Shown here in pieces: positions 57,604-64,000 of a DNA stretch of 64,000 nt (its first letter is position 1; every line of letters starts with the position of its first letter). The notes under the pieces were generated by a model. That model was not told the origin of the DNA. It saw only the letters and a program-made list of their open reading frames with translations, and ran no database searches. A program made the translations under genes and the position numbers. The stretch is from Patescibacteria group bacterium. GTDB lineage: Bacteria; Patescibacteriota; Minisyncoccia; UBA6257; 2-01-FULL-56-20. The DNA lies in the NCBI GenBank assembly GCA_028865305.1, contig JAGWKM010000001.1, forward strand, positions 58,762 to 122,761, given 5' to 3'.

Positions 57604-58284
57604 TTACACCGCTTCCGCAGCTTTCAGTTTCTCGAAATCATTCAATACGAAAAATCCTACGATTACCAAAAACACAACCGTATATGCCACATTCCCATAG
57701 CTCAGTATAAGGTAGTTGAAAAACGCGTGCAAGACGGCGGCCATGGCAAAACCGGTGGCCAAGTAGCGTTTTACCTTTTTCCGCGCGATGCCGAGCGCCC
57801 AATGGTAGCCCACGATGCCGGAAGTCAACGAGTGGAGGAGAGTGGCGCCGACGAAACGGAGCGAGACGGTTTGGAAGGCGCTCGCGAGGAGGGTTGAAGG
57901 GGCGCTCGCGGTACTCGTGAGGGCGCCGATGTTCTCGAGCGTGGCAAAACCGAGGGCGGCGACGATCAGGTAGATCATGATATCGACGGGGTCGCGCATT
58001 TCGGGGGTTTTCGCGATGGCAAAATCGGCTGCGGCGAATTTCATGATTTCCTCAATGAGGGCGAGGCCGAGGAGAGAGAGGATCGAAAATTCGGAAATGC
58101 CGACGGAGCTCGCGGCGCCGTTGAACCACCGTTCGATGATGACGGTGAAGAAGGCGAAAGCGATGCCGGCGAGAAAAGTGAAGAGGATGAGGCGTTTCGG
58201 TTCGGCATGCGTTTCTTCCTCTAAATAAAAAGTGAGCCAGGCGAAGCCGGGCAGGAGGCCGAGGAGCAGCAGAAGGAAAACCAT
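57604..58284 (-). CDS. PrsW-family intramembrane metalloprotease
   Basis: About seven membrane helices. The family motifs are present: ALIEEIMKF (EExxK), FATLENIGAL (ExxxY/F region), LLHSLTSGIVGYHWA and VLHAFFNYLIL with catalytic-site His. PrsW cleaves anti-sigma factors in B. subtilis; here the substrate is unknown. On the minus strand TAAAAT lies 8 nt before the ATG, compatible with a leaderless mRNA. Confidence 0.85.
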   Translation of the reverse strand: MVFLLLLLGLLPGFAWLTFYLEEETHAEPKRLILFTFLAGIAFAFFTVIIERWFNGAASSVGISEFSILSLLGLALIEEIMKFAAADFAIAKTPEMRDPVDIMIYLIVAALGFATLENIGALTSTASAPSTLLASAFQTVSLRFVGATLLHSLTSGIVGYHWALGIARKKVKRYLATGFAMAAVLHAFFNYLILSYGNVAYTVVFLVIVGFFVLNDFEKLKAAEAV

Positions 58285-58320
58285 ATAAGATTATTTTAAC
58301 AAATCGGTAAAACGGCGTCC

Positions 58321-58737
58321 TTATTTCCGGTTTTTGGTCAATTCGAACGTATTGTGGTTTTTCTCGAAACTTATTCTGAAATTTTCAAAGAAAACTTCCT
58401 GTCCGAGCAATATGCCTACATTTTCGCTATCAATATACCAAGCTGGCACATCAATTTCGATATCGGTATGTTTAATTTTAAAAGGCAAATTGCCGATCTT
58501 CGTCGGAACTTTCCCTTTGCCAATCCCCAAAATTTCTTTAGCATCGTTCAATTTTATTCCTAACGGTTCTGCGTATTCCATATTGACTGCGGTCGTGTCG
58601 GCTCCCGAATCGATGACTGCCGGAACTTCAAGCACACTTCCATCTTGGGTTTTTAATTCAATCATGAGGACGGGTCGTTTAACCGACTTTCCCCTGGTAT
58701 CTTTCGGTCCGACAACTTCGAGGTATGAAAATTTCAT
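58321..58737 (-). CDS. Retropepsin-like aspartic protease-fold protein, 138 aa
   Basis: VPAVIDSGADTTAVNMEYAEPLG carries the DSGA active-site triplet of retropepsin-like proteases, followed by a flap-like region and the hydrophobic GILLGQEVFF segment. Single-domain proteins like this must dimerise to be active. The gene follows the 71-aa gene by 9 nt, so they form an operon. The biological substrate is unknown. Confidence 0.75.
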   Translation of the reverse strand: MKFSYLEVVGPKDTRGKSVKRPVLMIELKTQDGSVLEVPAVIDSGADTTAVNMEYAEPLGIKLNDAKEILGIGKGKVPTKIGNLPFKIKHTDIEIDVPAWYIDSENVGILLGQEVFFENFRISFEKNHNTFELTKNRK

Positions 58738-58746
58738 TGCTGGATA

Positions 58747-58962
58747 TCAATCGAGGAAAACAGCTCCAGGAGCAAAGCCGAGTTTTGGCAAAACTCTGAA
58801 TACCACCTTTCTCTTTTCATTGGTGGTTTTCCTTAATACTTCAGAGAGAGTGTTACCGCTCGCGATGACCTTTTTATAATCTTGCGACAACGCAGCCCAT
58901 TTATTCAGATATTTTTGGGTAAGTGAAGATGTATCAGGTACCTTGATGATTTTATCGTTCAT
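58747..58962 (-). CDS. Small DUF5678-like protein, 71 aa
   Basis: The pattern LNKWAALSQDYKKVIASGNTLSEVLRKTTNEKRKVVFRVLPK fits the DUF5678-type small domain (W-V/A-A-L, then K-V-I-A-x-G-x-T-L-x-E-V). It is encoded directly before the retropepsin-like protein; such pairs occur in CPR and archaeal genomes. They may form a regulatory or toxin-antitoxin-like module, but this is not established. TATATT about 8 nt upstream suggests a near-leaderless mRNA. Confidence 0.6.
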   Translation of the reverse strand: MNDKIIKVPDTSSLTQKYLNKWAALSQDYKKVIASGNTLSEVLRKTTNEKRKVVFRVLPKLGFAPGAVFLD

Positions 58963-59049
58963 AGACTATAAATATACCCCTCTTGACGAAGAATAGCAAG
59001 TTTCGTTTAATGAATTTTTAATGAAATTCGCAAATCTTCTTGATTTTCT

Positions 59050-61251
59050 CTACCACTTCTCTACCATCAACATCTTGCTGGGCTTGAAGATGCCGTAAAT
59101 TTCCTCGGTCACGAATGGCATGAACGGATGGAGCATCTTCAGGGATTCGAGCAGAAGGTGTTCCAAAATCGCAAAGCTCGCTTGTTTTTCTTCCTCGGTG
59201 CCGTTGCGGAGCTTCTCTTTTTCCGCTTCGATGATTTTGTCCGCCAGCGTGTGCCAGATATAGTGATATAGTTTTTCCGCTGCGAGGTGGAATTCGAAAT
59301 TTTCGATATGTTCCGTAATTTTGGTTTTCAAACTATTCAGTTCGTCCAGGTAGGTTTGGAAGTCAGAAGTTGGAAGTTGGAAGTTGGGATTATTCCATTC
59401 TCCATTCTCCATTCTCCATTCTCCTTTGTTCATTTCGATAAACCTTGCGATATTCCAAATCTTCGTCGAAAAATTCCGGTAGCCGCGGATGCGGTCTTCG
59501 GATAATTTGATGTCGTTTCCCGCCGAAGCGCCGATCACGAGCGACAGCCGTGTCGCGTCTGCGCCGTATTTGTCGGCCATTTCAAGCGGGTCGATGCCGT
59601 TGCCGAGCGATTTCGACATTTTGCGCCCTATTTCATCGCGCACGAGACCGTGGAGATATACTTTGCGAAAGGGGACTTCGTCCATTAAAACCGCGGACAT
59701 CAGGATCATCCGCGCGACCCAGAAGAACAGGATGTCGTAGCCGGTTTCGAGCACCGAGTTCGGGAAATACGTTTTTAAGTCGGGCGTTTCATCGGGCCAG
59801 CCGAGCGTCGAAAACGGCCACAGCCCCGAAGAGAACCAGGTATCGAGCGTGTCCGGATCCTGCTCCCATCCGTCTCCTTCCGGCGGTTCAATGCCAACGT
59901 AAAGTTCTTCTCCATTCTCCATTCTCCCTTCTCCGTCCTTCTTTTTCTTATACCAGACGGGAATCCGGTGTCCGAACCAGATCTGCCGCGAGATGCACCA
60001 GTCGCGGAGGTTGTCGATCCAATGGAAATAAATTTTTTCGAACCGCTCCGGAAGGATTTTGATCCGGCCGCTTTCGACCGCCTCGCGCATCAATTCTTTG
60101 AGCGTCCTTGCCTCTTGTCCCTTGCCCCATGTTCCATTAAATTTCTTCTCCACCGCCACGAACCATTGCTTCAAAATCTGCGGTTCGATAACGCCTCCGC
60201 CGCGGCTGTCGGTCGCGATGCGGTGCGTATATTTTTCATCAATTTTTTCAATCAGGCCTTTTGATTGTAGTTTTTCTACGATGAGCGGCCGCGCTTTTTT
60301 GATGTGCTGTCCGGCAAATTCGCCGGCGATTGGCAGCAGCTTGCCTTGCAGATCGATGACCTGTTCCATGTCGAGTTTGTGCCGCAGGGCGATATCGAAG
60401 TCAACCATGTCGTGCCAGGGCGTTATTGTCATCACGCCGGTGCCGAAGGCCATGTCGATGGCCGAATCTTTCAAGATCGTCGCCGTGACCGGGCCGTTGA
60501 TCCATTCGAGTTCTATTTTTTCGCCGTGTTTATATTTTCCATACCGCTTGTCGTCCGGATGCATCACGACGTATTTGTCGCCGAATTTCGTTTCCGGGCG
60601 TGCGGTCGCGATCACGAAGGGGCCGTATTTCAGGTAATAGAGCGGCACGGTTTCTTCGATCCATTCGATTTCGTCGTCCGAAACCGTGGTGCCGAGTTCA
60701 GGATCCCAGTTTACGATGCGGTTGCCGCGGTAGATCAGGCCGCGATCGTACATTTTTTTGAACGCGGTGCGGACGGCGACTTCGCGCGCGGCGTCCAGCG
60801 TGTAGGTCTCGCGGCTCCAGTCGAGCGAAGAGCCCATCCGCTTCACCTGTTTCACGATGGTGTCATGGCTCTTTGCGGCGAATTCATTCACGCGGCGCAA
60901 AAATTCCTCGCGGCCGAGGTCGTGGCGGCGTTTTTTCTCCTCTTTGTAAATCAGTTTTTCCACTTTTGACTGCGTTGCGATCGCGGCGTGGTCCGTGCCG
61001 GGTATCCACAGGGTTTTTTTGCCACGCATCCGTTCGTAGCGCACCATAATGTCTTCAATGACGAGCATCGCCGCGTGGCCCATGTGCAGTTCGCCCGTCA
61101 CGTTCGGCGGGGGAAGCACGATTGAAAACGGTTCCGCATCTTTCGCCGTCACACCTTTTTCGACGCAAACATCAGGGTTGAAAAATCCCGAATCTTCCCA
61201 CTTCTTATAAATCCGCGCCTCAACCTCTTTAATATCATATCTCGGTTCCAT
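59050..61251 (-). CDS. valS: Valyl-tRNA synthetase (short form)
   Basis: ValRS charges tRNA-Val. The HIGH motif is PNVTGELHMGHAAM, the editing domain has TARPETKFGDKYVV, KMSKS is GRKMSKSLGNG, and the anticodon domain ends PFVTEEIYGIF. The C-terminal coiled coil of long ValRS forms is absent; the total is 733 aa. Three in-frame repeat insertions encode GEGRMENGEEL, GEWRMENGEWNNPNFQLPTS and WGKGQEARTL. On the minus strand TATAAT lies 7 nt before the ATG at 61251, so the start is leaderless. It is divergent from the DGR target gene. Confidence 0.95.
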   Translation of the reverse strand: MEPRYDIKEVEARIYKKWEDSGFFNPDVCVEKGVTAKDAEPFSIVLPPPNVTGELHMGHAAMLVIEDIMVRYERMRGKKTLWIPGTDHAAIATQSKVEKLIYKEEKKRRHDLGREEFLRRVNEFAAKSHDTIVKQVKRMGSSLDWSRETYTLDAAREVAVRTAFKKMYDRGLIYRGNRIVNWDPELGTTVSDDEIEWIEETVPLYYLKYGPFVIATARPETKFGDKYVVMHPDDKRYGKYKHGEKIELEWINGPVTATILKDSAIDMAFGTGVMTITPWHDMVDFDIALRHKLDMEQVIDLQGKLLPIAGEFAGQHIKKARPLIVEKLQSKGLIEKIDEKYTHRIATDSRGGGVIEPQILKQWFVAVEKKFNGTWGKGQEARTLKELMREAVESGRIKILPERFEKIYFHWIDNLRDWCISRQIWFGHRIPVWYKKKKDGEGRMENGEELYVGIEPPEGDGWEQDPDTLDTWFSSGLWPFSTLGWPDETPDLKTYFPNSVLETGYDILFFWVARMILMSAVLMDEVPFRKVYLHGLVRDEIGRKMSKSLGNGIDPLEMADKYGADATRLSLVIGASAGNDIKLSEDRIRGYRNFSTKIWNIARFIEMNKGEWRMENGEWNNPNFQLPTSDFQTYLDELNSLKTKITEHIENFEFHLAAEKLYHYIWHTLADKIIEAEKEKLRNGTEEEKQASFAILEHLLLESLKMLHPFMPFVTEEIYGIFKPSKMLMVEKW
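59356..59426. repeat. Palindromic heptad repeat inside valS (1)
   Basis: GGAAGTTGGAAGTTGG on the left, then CCATTCT units on the right, in frame. Confidence 0.75.
59909..59938 (-). repeat. In-frame heptad repeat inside valS (2)
   Basis: CCATTCTCCATTCTCC units encode GRMENGEE near the catalytic core. Confidence 0.7.
60106..60128 (-). repeat. In-frame heptad-like repeat inside valS (3)
   Basis: CCTTGCCTCTTGTCCCTTGC encodes GKGQEAR in frame. Confidence 0.5.
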
Positions 61252-61291
61252 GCCCCTGATTATATTGTAAATTCAGTCATTTCTACAGATA

Positions 61292-61434
61292 TTGACAAAA
61301 TGATATAAGATGGTGTATAACTGATAACAGAAATTTAAGGAGGGTCATAGCTTTCAGGACGCAGACAACCTGTGTTTTGAAAGCTATAACCCGCTGCAAA
61401 ATGTTCAAAAGTGGAATAGCAGAAAGGAGTTGCC
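61292..61434 (+). promoter_or_regulatory. Promoter and structured leader of the DGR target gene
   Basis: TTGACA (61292-61297), 18-nt spacer, TATAAC. The leader folds ATAGCTTTCA (61347-61356) with TGAAAGCTAT (61378-61387) and has an inner CAGG/CCTG pair. AAGGAGGG precedes the hairpin, and a second AAGGAG directly precedes the start codon. No riboswitch class is recognised. Confidence 0.6.
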
Positions 61435-62085
61435 ATGAGCAACCCATCATTCGATCAAGCGTACCAACTTCTCTCCGTGACCCGCGAGGCGGGCATCTCG
61501 CTCGAGGGCCTGCAAGCCCTCTATAAAACAGGACTTCTCTCGGATCTTTTGAAAGCCGAAACTCCGGCAAAGGTTGACCGCGAGGCATTCCGCAAGATCC
61601 TCGGCTACGATCGGTCCAGCTTCCTTGTGAAGATGAATGGCACCGAAGATACCGACGCGATCATCGCGGCGCTGAAGGCCGAGGGCGGCTGGAACTACTT
61701 CAATGAGTGGATCAACCAAGAGAACTTTCCGCTCGAAGTCGGCGGGTCCGATGAGACTGACGAGATCGTGATCCACGATCCCGGCACGAGCTTCACTGAA
61801 GAAGGAGGTCTTGCAATTCTGAAGGGCGAAGGCCTGCTTCGCCCGACGTACAAGCACGCGCTCCGGTTCGTCCGCCAGCACGGGAAGGCGACGACTTCTA
61901 CTAAGAAGCCGTTCGTGATTTTCCTTCACAAGCCCTGGCGGGATCCGCGCCGCTTCCCGCGCGTGCTGTGCGTGGTCCGCCGCCCCGGGGACCGCGAGCT
62001 CTACCTGCTTTGCTCCGAGGGCAGGTTCTACGACTATTGCGTGCTGGCCGGCGTCCGGCCGCGCAAGCAGCCCTCGGTCGCTTAG
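61435..62085 (+). CDS. DGR target (variable) protein, 216 aa
   Basis: The C-terminal 44 residues before the last few are encoded by the variable repeat (61936-62066). The constant part is alpha/beta with DEIVIHDPGTSFTEEGG and a segment FVIFLHKPWRDP leading into the variable region, which ends CVLAGVRPRKQPSVA. The end resembles the C-type-lectin-like display folds of DGR targets, but the fold is not proven. In the template frame most changed codons are AAC/AAT, as in known DGRs. AAGGAG lies 7 nt before the ATG, so this gene, unlike many here, has a standard ribosome-binding site. No signal peptide is seen. Confidence 0.9.
   Translation: MSNPSFDQAYQLLSVTREAGISLEGLQALYKTGLLSDLLKAETPAKVDREAFRKILGYDRSSFLVKMNGTEDTDAIIAALKAEGGWNYFNEWINQENFPLEVGGSDETDEIVIHDPGTSFTEEGGLAILKGEGLLRPTYKHALRFVRQHGKATTSTKKPFVIFLHKPWRDPRRFPRVLCVVRRPGDRELYLLCSEGRFYDYCVLAGVRPRKQPSVA
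61936..62066 (+). repeat. DGR variable repeat (VR)
   Basis: A 131-bp copy of the template at 62402-62532 (offset 466, no gaps). 21 differences, all where the template has A: changes to G, C and T all occur. The 3' 30 bp (TTGCGTGCTGGCCGGCGTCC...) are identical and would serve as the initiation-of-homology region. Confidence 0.95.
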
Positions 62086-62118
62086 GCCATCAGCTCTTTC
62101 GGACGCTTTGTCCCTTTG

Positions 62119-62144
62119 CCCCGTTCGGTCTTAACCGAACGGGG
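62119..62144 (+). other. Hairpin downstream of the VR
   Basis: CCCCGTTCGGT / ACCGAACGGGG with a 4-nt loop, 52 nt after the VR. DGR targets often have such a DNA hairpin after the VR that aids retrohoming; it may also be the gene's terminator, as TTTCT follows. Confidence 0.65.
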
Positions 62145-62401
62145 TTTCTGTTTGGTAGAATGAAAGTGGTAGTAGACTGCATCATGCTTGTGACTACGGT
62201 TACAAGCGGTCGAAACCGGCATCGCGAAAGTCCGGCCATGGAACCGGGTACGCCTTGTTCCAGAGTGACTTTCGATGTTTTCTTGAAATCGAGGATGCTT
62301 GGTGCGGAAAACTGGAGGATTAGAATTTTCGAGATCCCAAATACGATACAGCCCCAAGAAAAAAATCAAAGGGCAGTGGTGCAGATGGTTTTCCGCACGA
62401 T
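62145..62401. other. Spacer between target gene and template repeat
   Basis: No convincing gene is found. It should contain the 5' part of the template RNA and its promoter; none stands out. Confidence 0.45.
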
Positions 62402-62532
62402 TGGCAGGATCCGAACCGCAACCCGCGCGTGCTGTACGTGAACCGCAACCCCGAGAACCGCAAGCTCAACCTGAATTACTCCGAGAACAGGTTCAACGAC
62501 AATTGCGTGCTGGCCGGCGTCCGGCCGCGCAA
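62402..62532 (+). repeat. DGR template repeat (TR)
   Basis: Non-coding template, 131 bp, with 32 adenines of which 21 are changed in the VR; the other 99 positions are all identical. Read in the VR frame it is rich in AAC/AAT codons, which on mutagenesis can encode many residues but no stop codons. Confidence 0.95.
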
Positions 62533-62538
62533 CCCTCT

Positions 62539-62930
62539 TCATTTCTTTTTCGCCGCCCGGAGATCCTCGGGCGGCGAAACCTGTTTGATCCAGCCGCCGA
62601 GCATCCTGCCGATGTCGAACAGTTTTTCTGAAAGTATTATATATTTTCCGTTATCCAAATCCCTAAATTCCCAGAGGATTTGCAGGAAGAATTTCAGAAG
62701 ATCCAATCTCGTTGCGGCTTTTTGGAGGTAGGGTAATTTCTGTTCTTTGGGAAAATAGCTTGCGACGAAAAGAAGTTCGATAAGCTCAATAAACAAACGA
62801 TCAATTTTTTCACCAAGCGTTCGACGGGAACGCTTCGGAATAACCTGCGAAAATTCATGCCAAACCTTGTACGCGGCCACGAGGTGCTGGATGATCGGAA
62901 GCGTGAGGTTGCGGGGGGGGGGGATTCCAT
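62539..62930 (-). CDS. avd: Accessory variability determinant (Avd-like) four-helix protein, start out of frame
   Basis: Avd binds the DGR reverse transcriptase and is needed for mutagenic retrohoming. The frame encodes four helices with family hallmarks: LPIIQHLVAAYKVWHEFSQVIPKRSRRTLGEKI, LFIELIELLFVASYF, ATRLDLLKFFLQILWEF and KLFDIGRMLGGWIKQ (each seen separately). The likely ATG codons at 62930 or 62939 are separated from this frame by a run of 11 C (minus strand, 62913-62923). 9 or 12 C would restore the frame, so it is phase-variable, frameshifted, or a homopolymer sequencing error. The stop lies 6 bp from the TR end, on the opposite strand. Confidence 0.75.
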
Positions 62931-62944
62931 GGAATTCATTTTTT

Positions 62945-63928
62945 ATGAAAAGCCAATTTGCTGGAAATTTTGAATCAGTCGCAAGCGTCGAAAACCTGCT
63001 TGGAGCTTGGCAAGAATTTTTGCCTGGAAAACGGAAAAAGGTGGACGTGCAAGAATTCCAGCTGCACCTGATGGATAATATTTTAGCATTGCATGCGGAT
63101 TTGGTGAACGGCACGTACCGCCATGGCAGTTACCAGCATTTCAAAATATCGGACCCGAAGCCGCGCGATATCCATAAGGCGAGCGTCCGCGACCGACTAT
63201 TGCATCACGCCATTTACCGCCAGCTTTATCCGTTCTTCGACAAAACCTTTATCGCCGATTCCTTTTCCTGCCGGCTTGGCAAGGGCACACATGCGGCGAT
63301 GGATCGGTTCTGCAGGTTCGGATATCAAGTTGGTAAAAACAATACGCGCACCTGCTGGATCCTGAAATGCGACATCCGCAAATTCTTCGCAAGCATCGAC
63401 CATCAAATTCTTTTGGGAATCCTTCGATCATATATTCCCAATGTGAAAATCATGCGCTTACTTCGGGAGATCATTGAAAGTTTCCCTGTCGGTTTGCCGC
63501 TCGGTAATCTTACTTCGCAATTATTCGTGAATATCTATATGAACGAATTCGACCAATTTGCGAAGCACCAATTGAAAGCGAAACAATATGTCCGCTACGC
63601 CGATGACTTTGCTATCCCCTCGAGCAACCGGCAATGGCTCGAGATAATCCTGCCCGAAATCGATGCCTTTCTCCGGAATTCGCTGAAATTGCACCTGCAC
63701 CCCGATAAGGTATCCATCAAAACATTCGCCTCCGGCGAGGATTTCCTCGGCTGGGTCCATTTCCCGGACCACCGCGTTCTGCGGACCAAGACCAAGCGCC
63801 GGATGATGAAAAGGATTATGACGAATCCTAAAGAAGGGACGTTCCAATCGTACCGAGGCCTTTTGAGTCATGGGAGCGCTAAAAAATTGGGAGCATGGAT
63901 TTCTGCATTCGCTGGAATGACGGAATAA
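62945..63928 (+). CDS. DGR reverse transcriptase
   Basis: RT copies template RNA into mutated cDNA. Group II intron/DGR-type motifs are present: WILKCDIRKFFASIDH (catalytic Asp), GLPLGNLTSQLFVNIYMNEFD (the DGR-type GNxxSQ motif), KQYVRYADDFAI (YxDD), LHLHPDKVSIKTFASGEDFLGW and QSYRGLLSHGSAKKL. No maturase or endonuclease domain follows. The Met at 62945 was chosen. The last ten residues (WISAFAGMTE) match a dispersed palindromic repeat often found in bacterial genomes, so the natural end may have been replaced. It sits next to TR and avd, completing the retroelement. Confidence 0.95.
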   Translation: MKSQFAGNFESVASVENLLGAWQEFLPGKRKKVDVQEFQLHLMDNILALHADLVNGTYRHGSYQHFKISDPKPRDIHKASVRDRLLHHAIYRQLYPFFDKTFIADSFSCRLGKGTHAAMDRFCRFGYQVGKNNTRTCWILKCDIRKFFASIDHQILLGILRSYIPNVKIMRLLREIIESFPVGLPLGNLTSQLFVNIYMNEFDQFAKHQLKAKQYVRYADDFAIPSSNRQWLEIILPEIDAFLRNSLKLHLHPDKVSIKTFASGEDFLGWVHFPDHRVLRTKTKRRMMKRIMTNPKEGTFQSYRGLLSHGSAKKLGAWISAFAGMTE

Positions 63929-64000
63929 AATGTCGTGCGCAAATCAAAAATCGACGGCCGCGGCGGGCAAAACTGGCTTTTGAAGAATGTGCAGGCGGTT
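63929..64000. other. Right edge, no gene recognised
   Basis: 72 bp after the RT stop; nothing is recognised. Confidence 0.4.

Noticed and set aside
61447-61929. Minus-strand frame of 160 codons opposite the DGR target gene
   Set aside because: It is a shadow of the target coding sequence, which has promoter, ribosome-binding site and the VR in frame.
62299-62631. Protein frame reading through the template repeat
   Set aside because: The TR is non-coding in DGRs; this frame has no start signal and runs into the antisense strand of avd.
62931-63114. N-terminal extension of the Avd frame overlapping the reverse transcriptase gene
   Set aside because: It lies antisense to conserved RT codons, and Avd proteins start near the LPIIQ helix.

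Overview
The window looks like part of the chromosome of a Candidate Phyla Radiation (Patescibacteria) bacterium, most likely of the Parcubacteria/Paceibacteria lineage. This is inferred from the gene families present, not from a database search. The pointers are compact genes with reduced domain sets, a MurE-type ligase without its N-terminal domain, ComEC without its lactamase domain, a membrane-anchored Clp-type ATPase, a sigma-region-4/HARE-HTH protein, a free-standing alpha-CTD-like protein, and many genes whose start codon lies exactly 6-7 nt after a -10 box (leaderless mRNAs). No CRISPR array and no IS transposase were seen. The left edge cuts holA; the reverse transcriptase gene at the right edge is complete. 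Layout. 1-10.3 kb: holA end, rpsT, ruvA, a MurE-like ligase, a beta-CASP RNase, a LOG-like protein, an aromatic amino acid permease, tRNA-Arg, a PAP2 phosphatase and a uracil-DNA glycosylase. 10.3-19.2 kb: a membrane protein and a ClpC-like AAA+ protein, half an MFS transporter, PolX, secG and an oligopeptide-binding protein. 19.2-30 kb: tRNA-Leu, RNase J, trpS, a methyltransferase, ileS and argS. 30-41 kb: an ABC exporter, a thiol-redox cluster (DsbA-like, SPW protein, glutaredoxin, thioredoxin reductase), groES-groEL under a CIRCE element, lemA-htpX. 41-51 kb: the sigma4/HARE protein, a membrane protein with a HerA/VirD4-like ATPase, trmD, comEC and dnaE. 51-61 kb: tRNAs (two Thr, Trp, Pro), a metallopeptidase-like pair, rpmG, a secreted HNH nuclease, a structured ncRNA, rpmB, hsp20, a PrsW-like protease, a retropepsin-like/small-protein pair and valS. 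61.3-64 kb: a complete diversity-generating retroelement (DGR). The DGR is the clearest special system. The target gene (61435-62085) ends in a 131-bp variable repeat that aligns without gaps to a template repeat at 62402-62532. All 21 differences fall on template adenines (21 of 32 A, 0 of 99 other bases). An Avd-like helical-bundle gene (opposite strand) and a DGR-type reverse transcriptase follow. An 11-nt poly-G/C tract puts avd out of frame with its likely start. DGRs are an established class, common in CPR genomes; this copy and its layout are what is reported here. The rest of the window is marked by palindromic repeats: arms of degenerate 7-nt tandem repeats, often paired as inverted left and right arms, lie between genes and also inside genes as in-frame insertions (ileS, argS, valS, the beta-CASP RNase, the permease, the HerA-like ATPase, trmD). 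One subfamily has a palindromic core centred on GACGATCGTC, and half of that core sits inside trxB. Two other elements share a hairpin module with compensatory stem changes. Two tRNA genes (Leu, Pro) are each followed by a palindromic element that mimics the tRNA's own 3' end. A further oddity is IleRS, which carries an apparently intact histidine-phosphatase domain inside its catalytic core.
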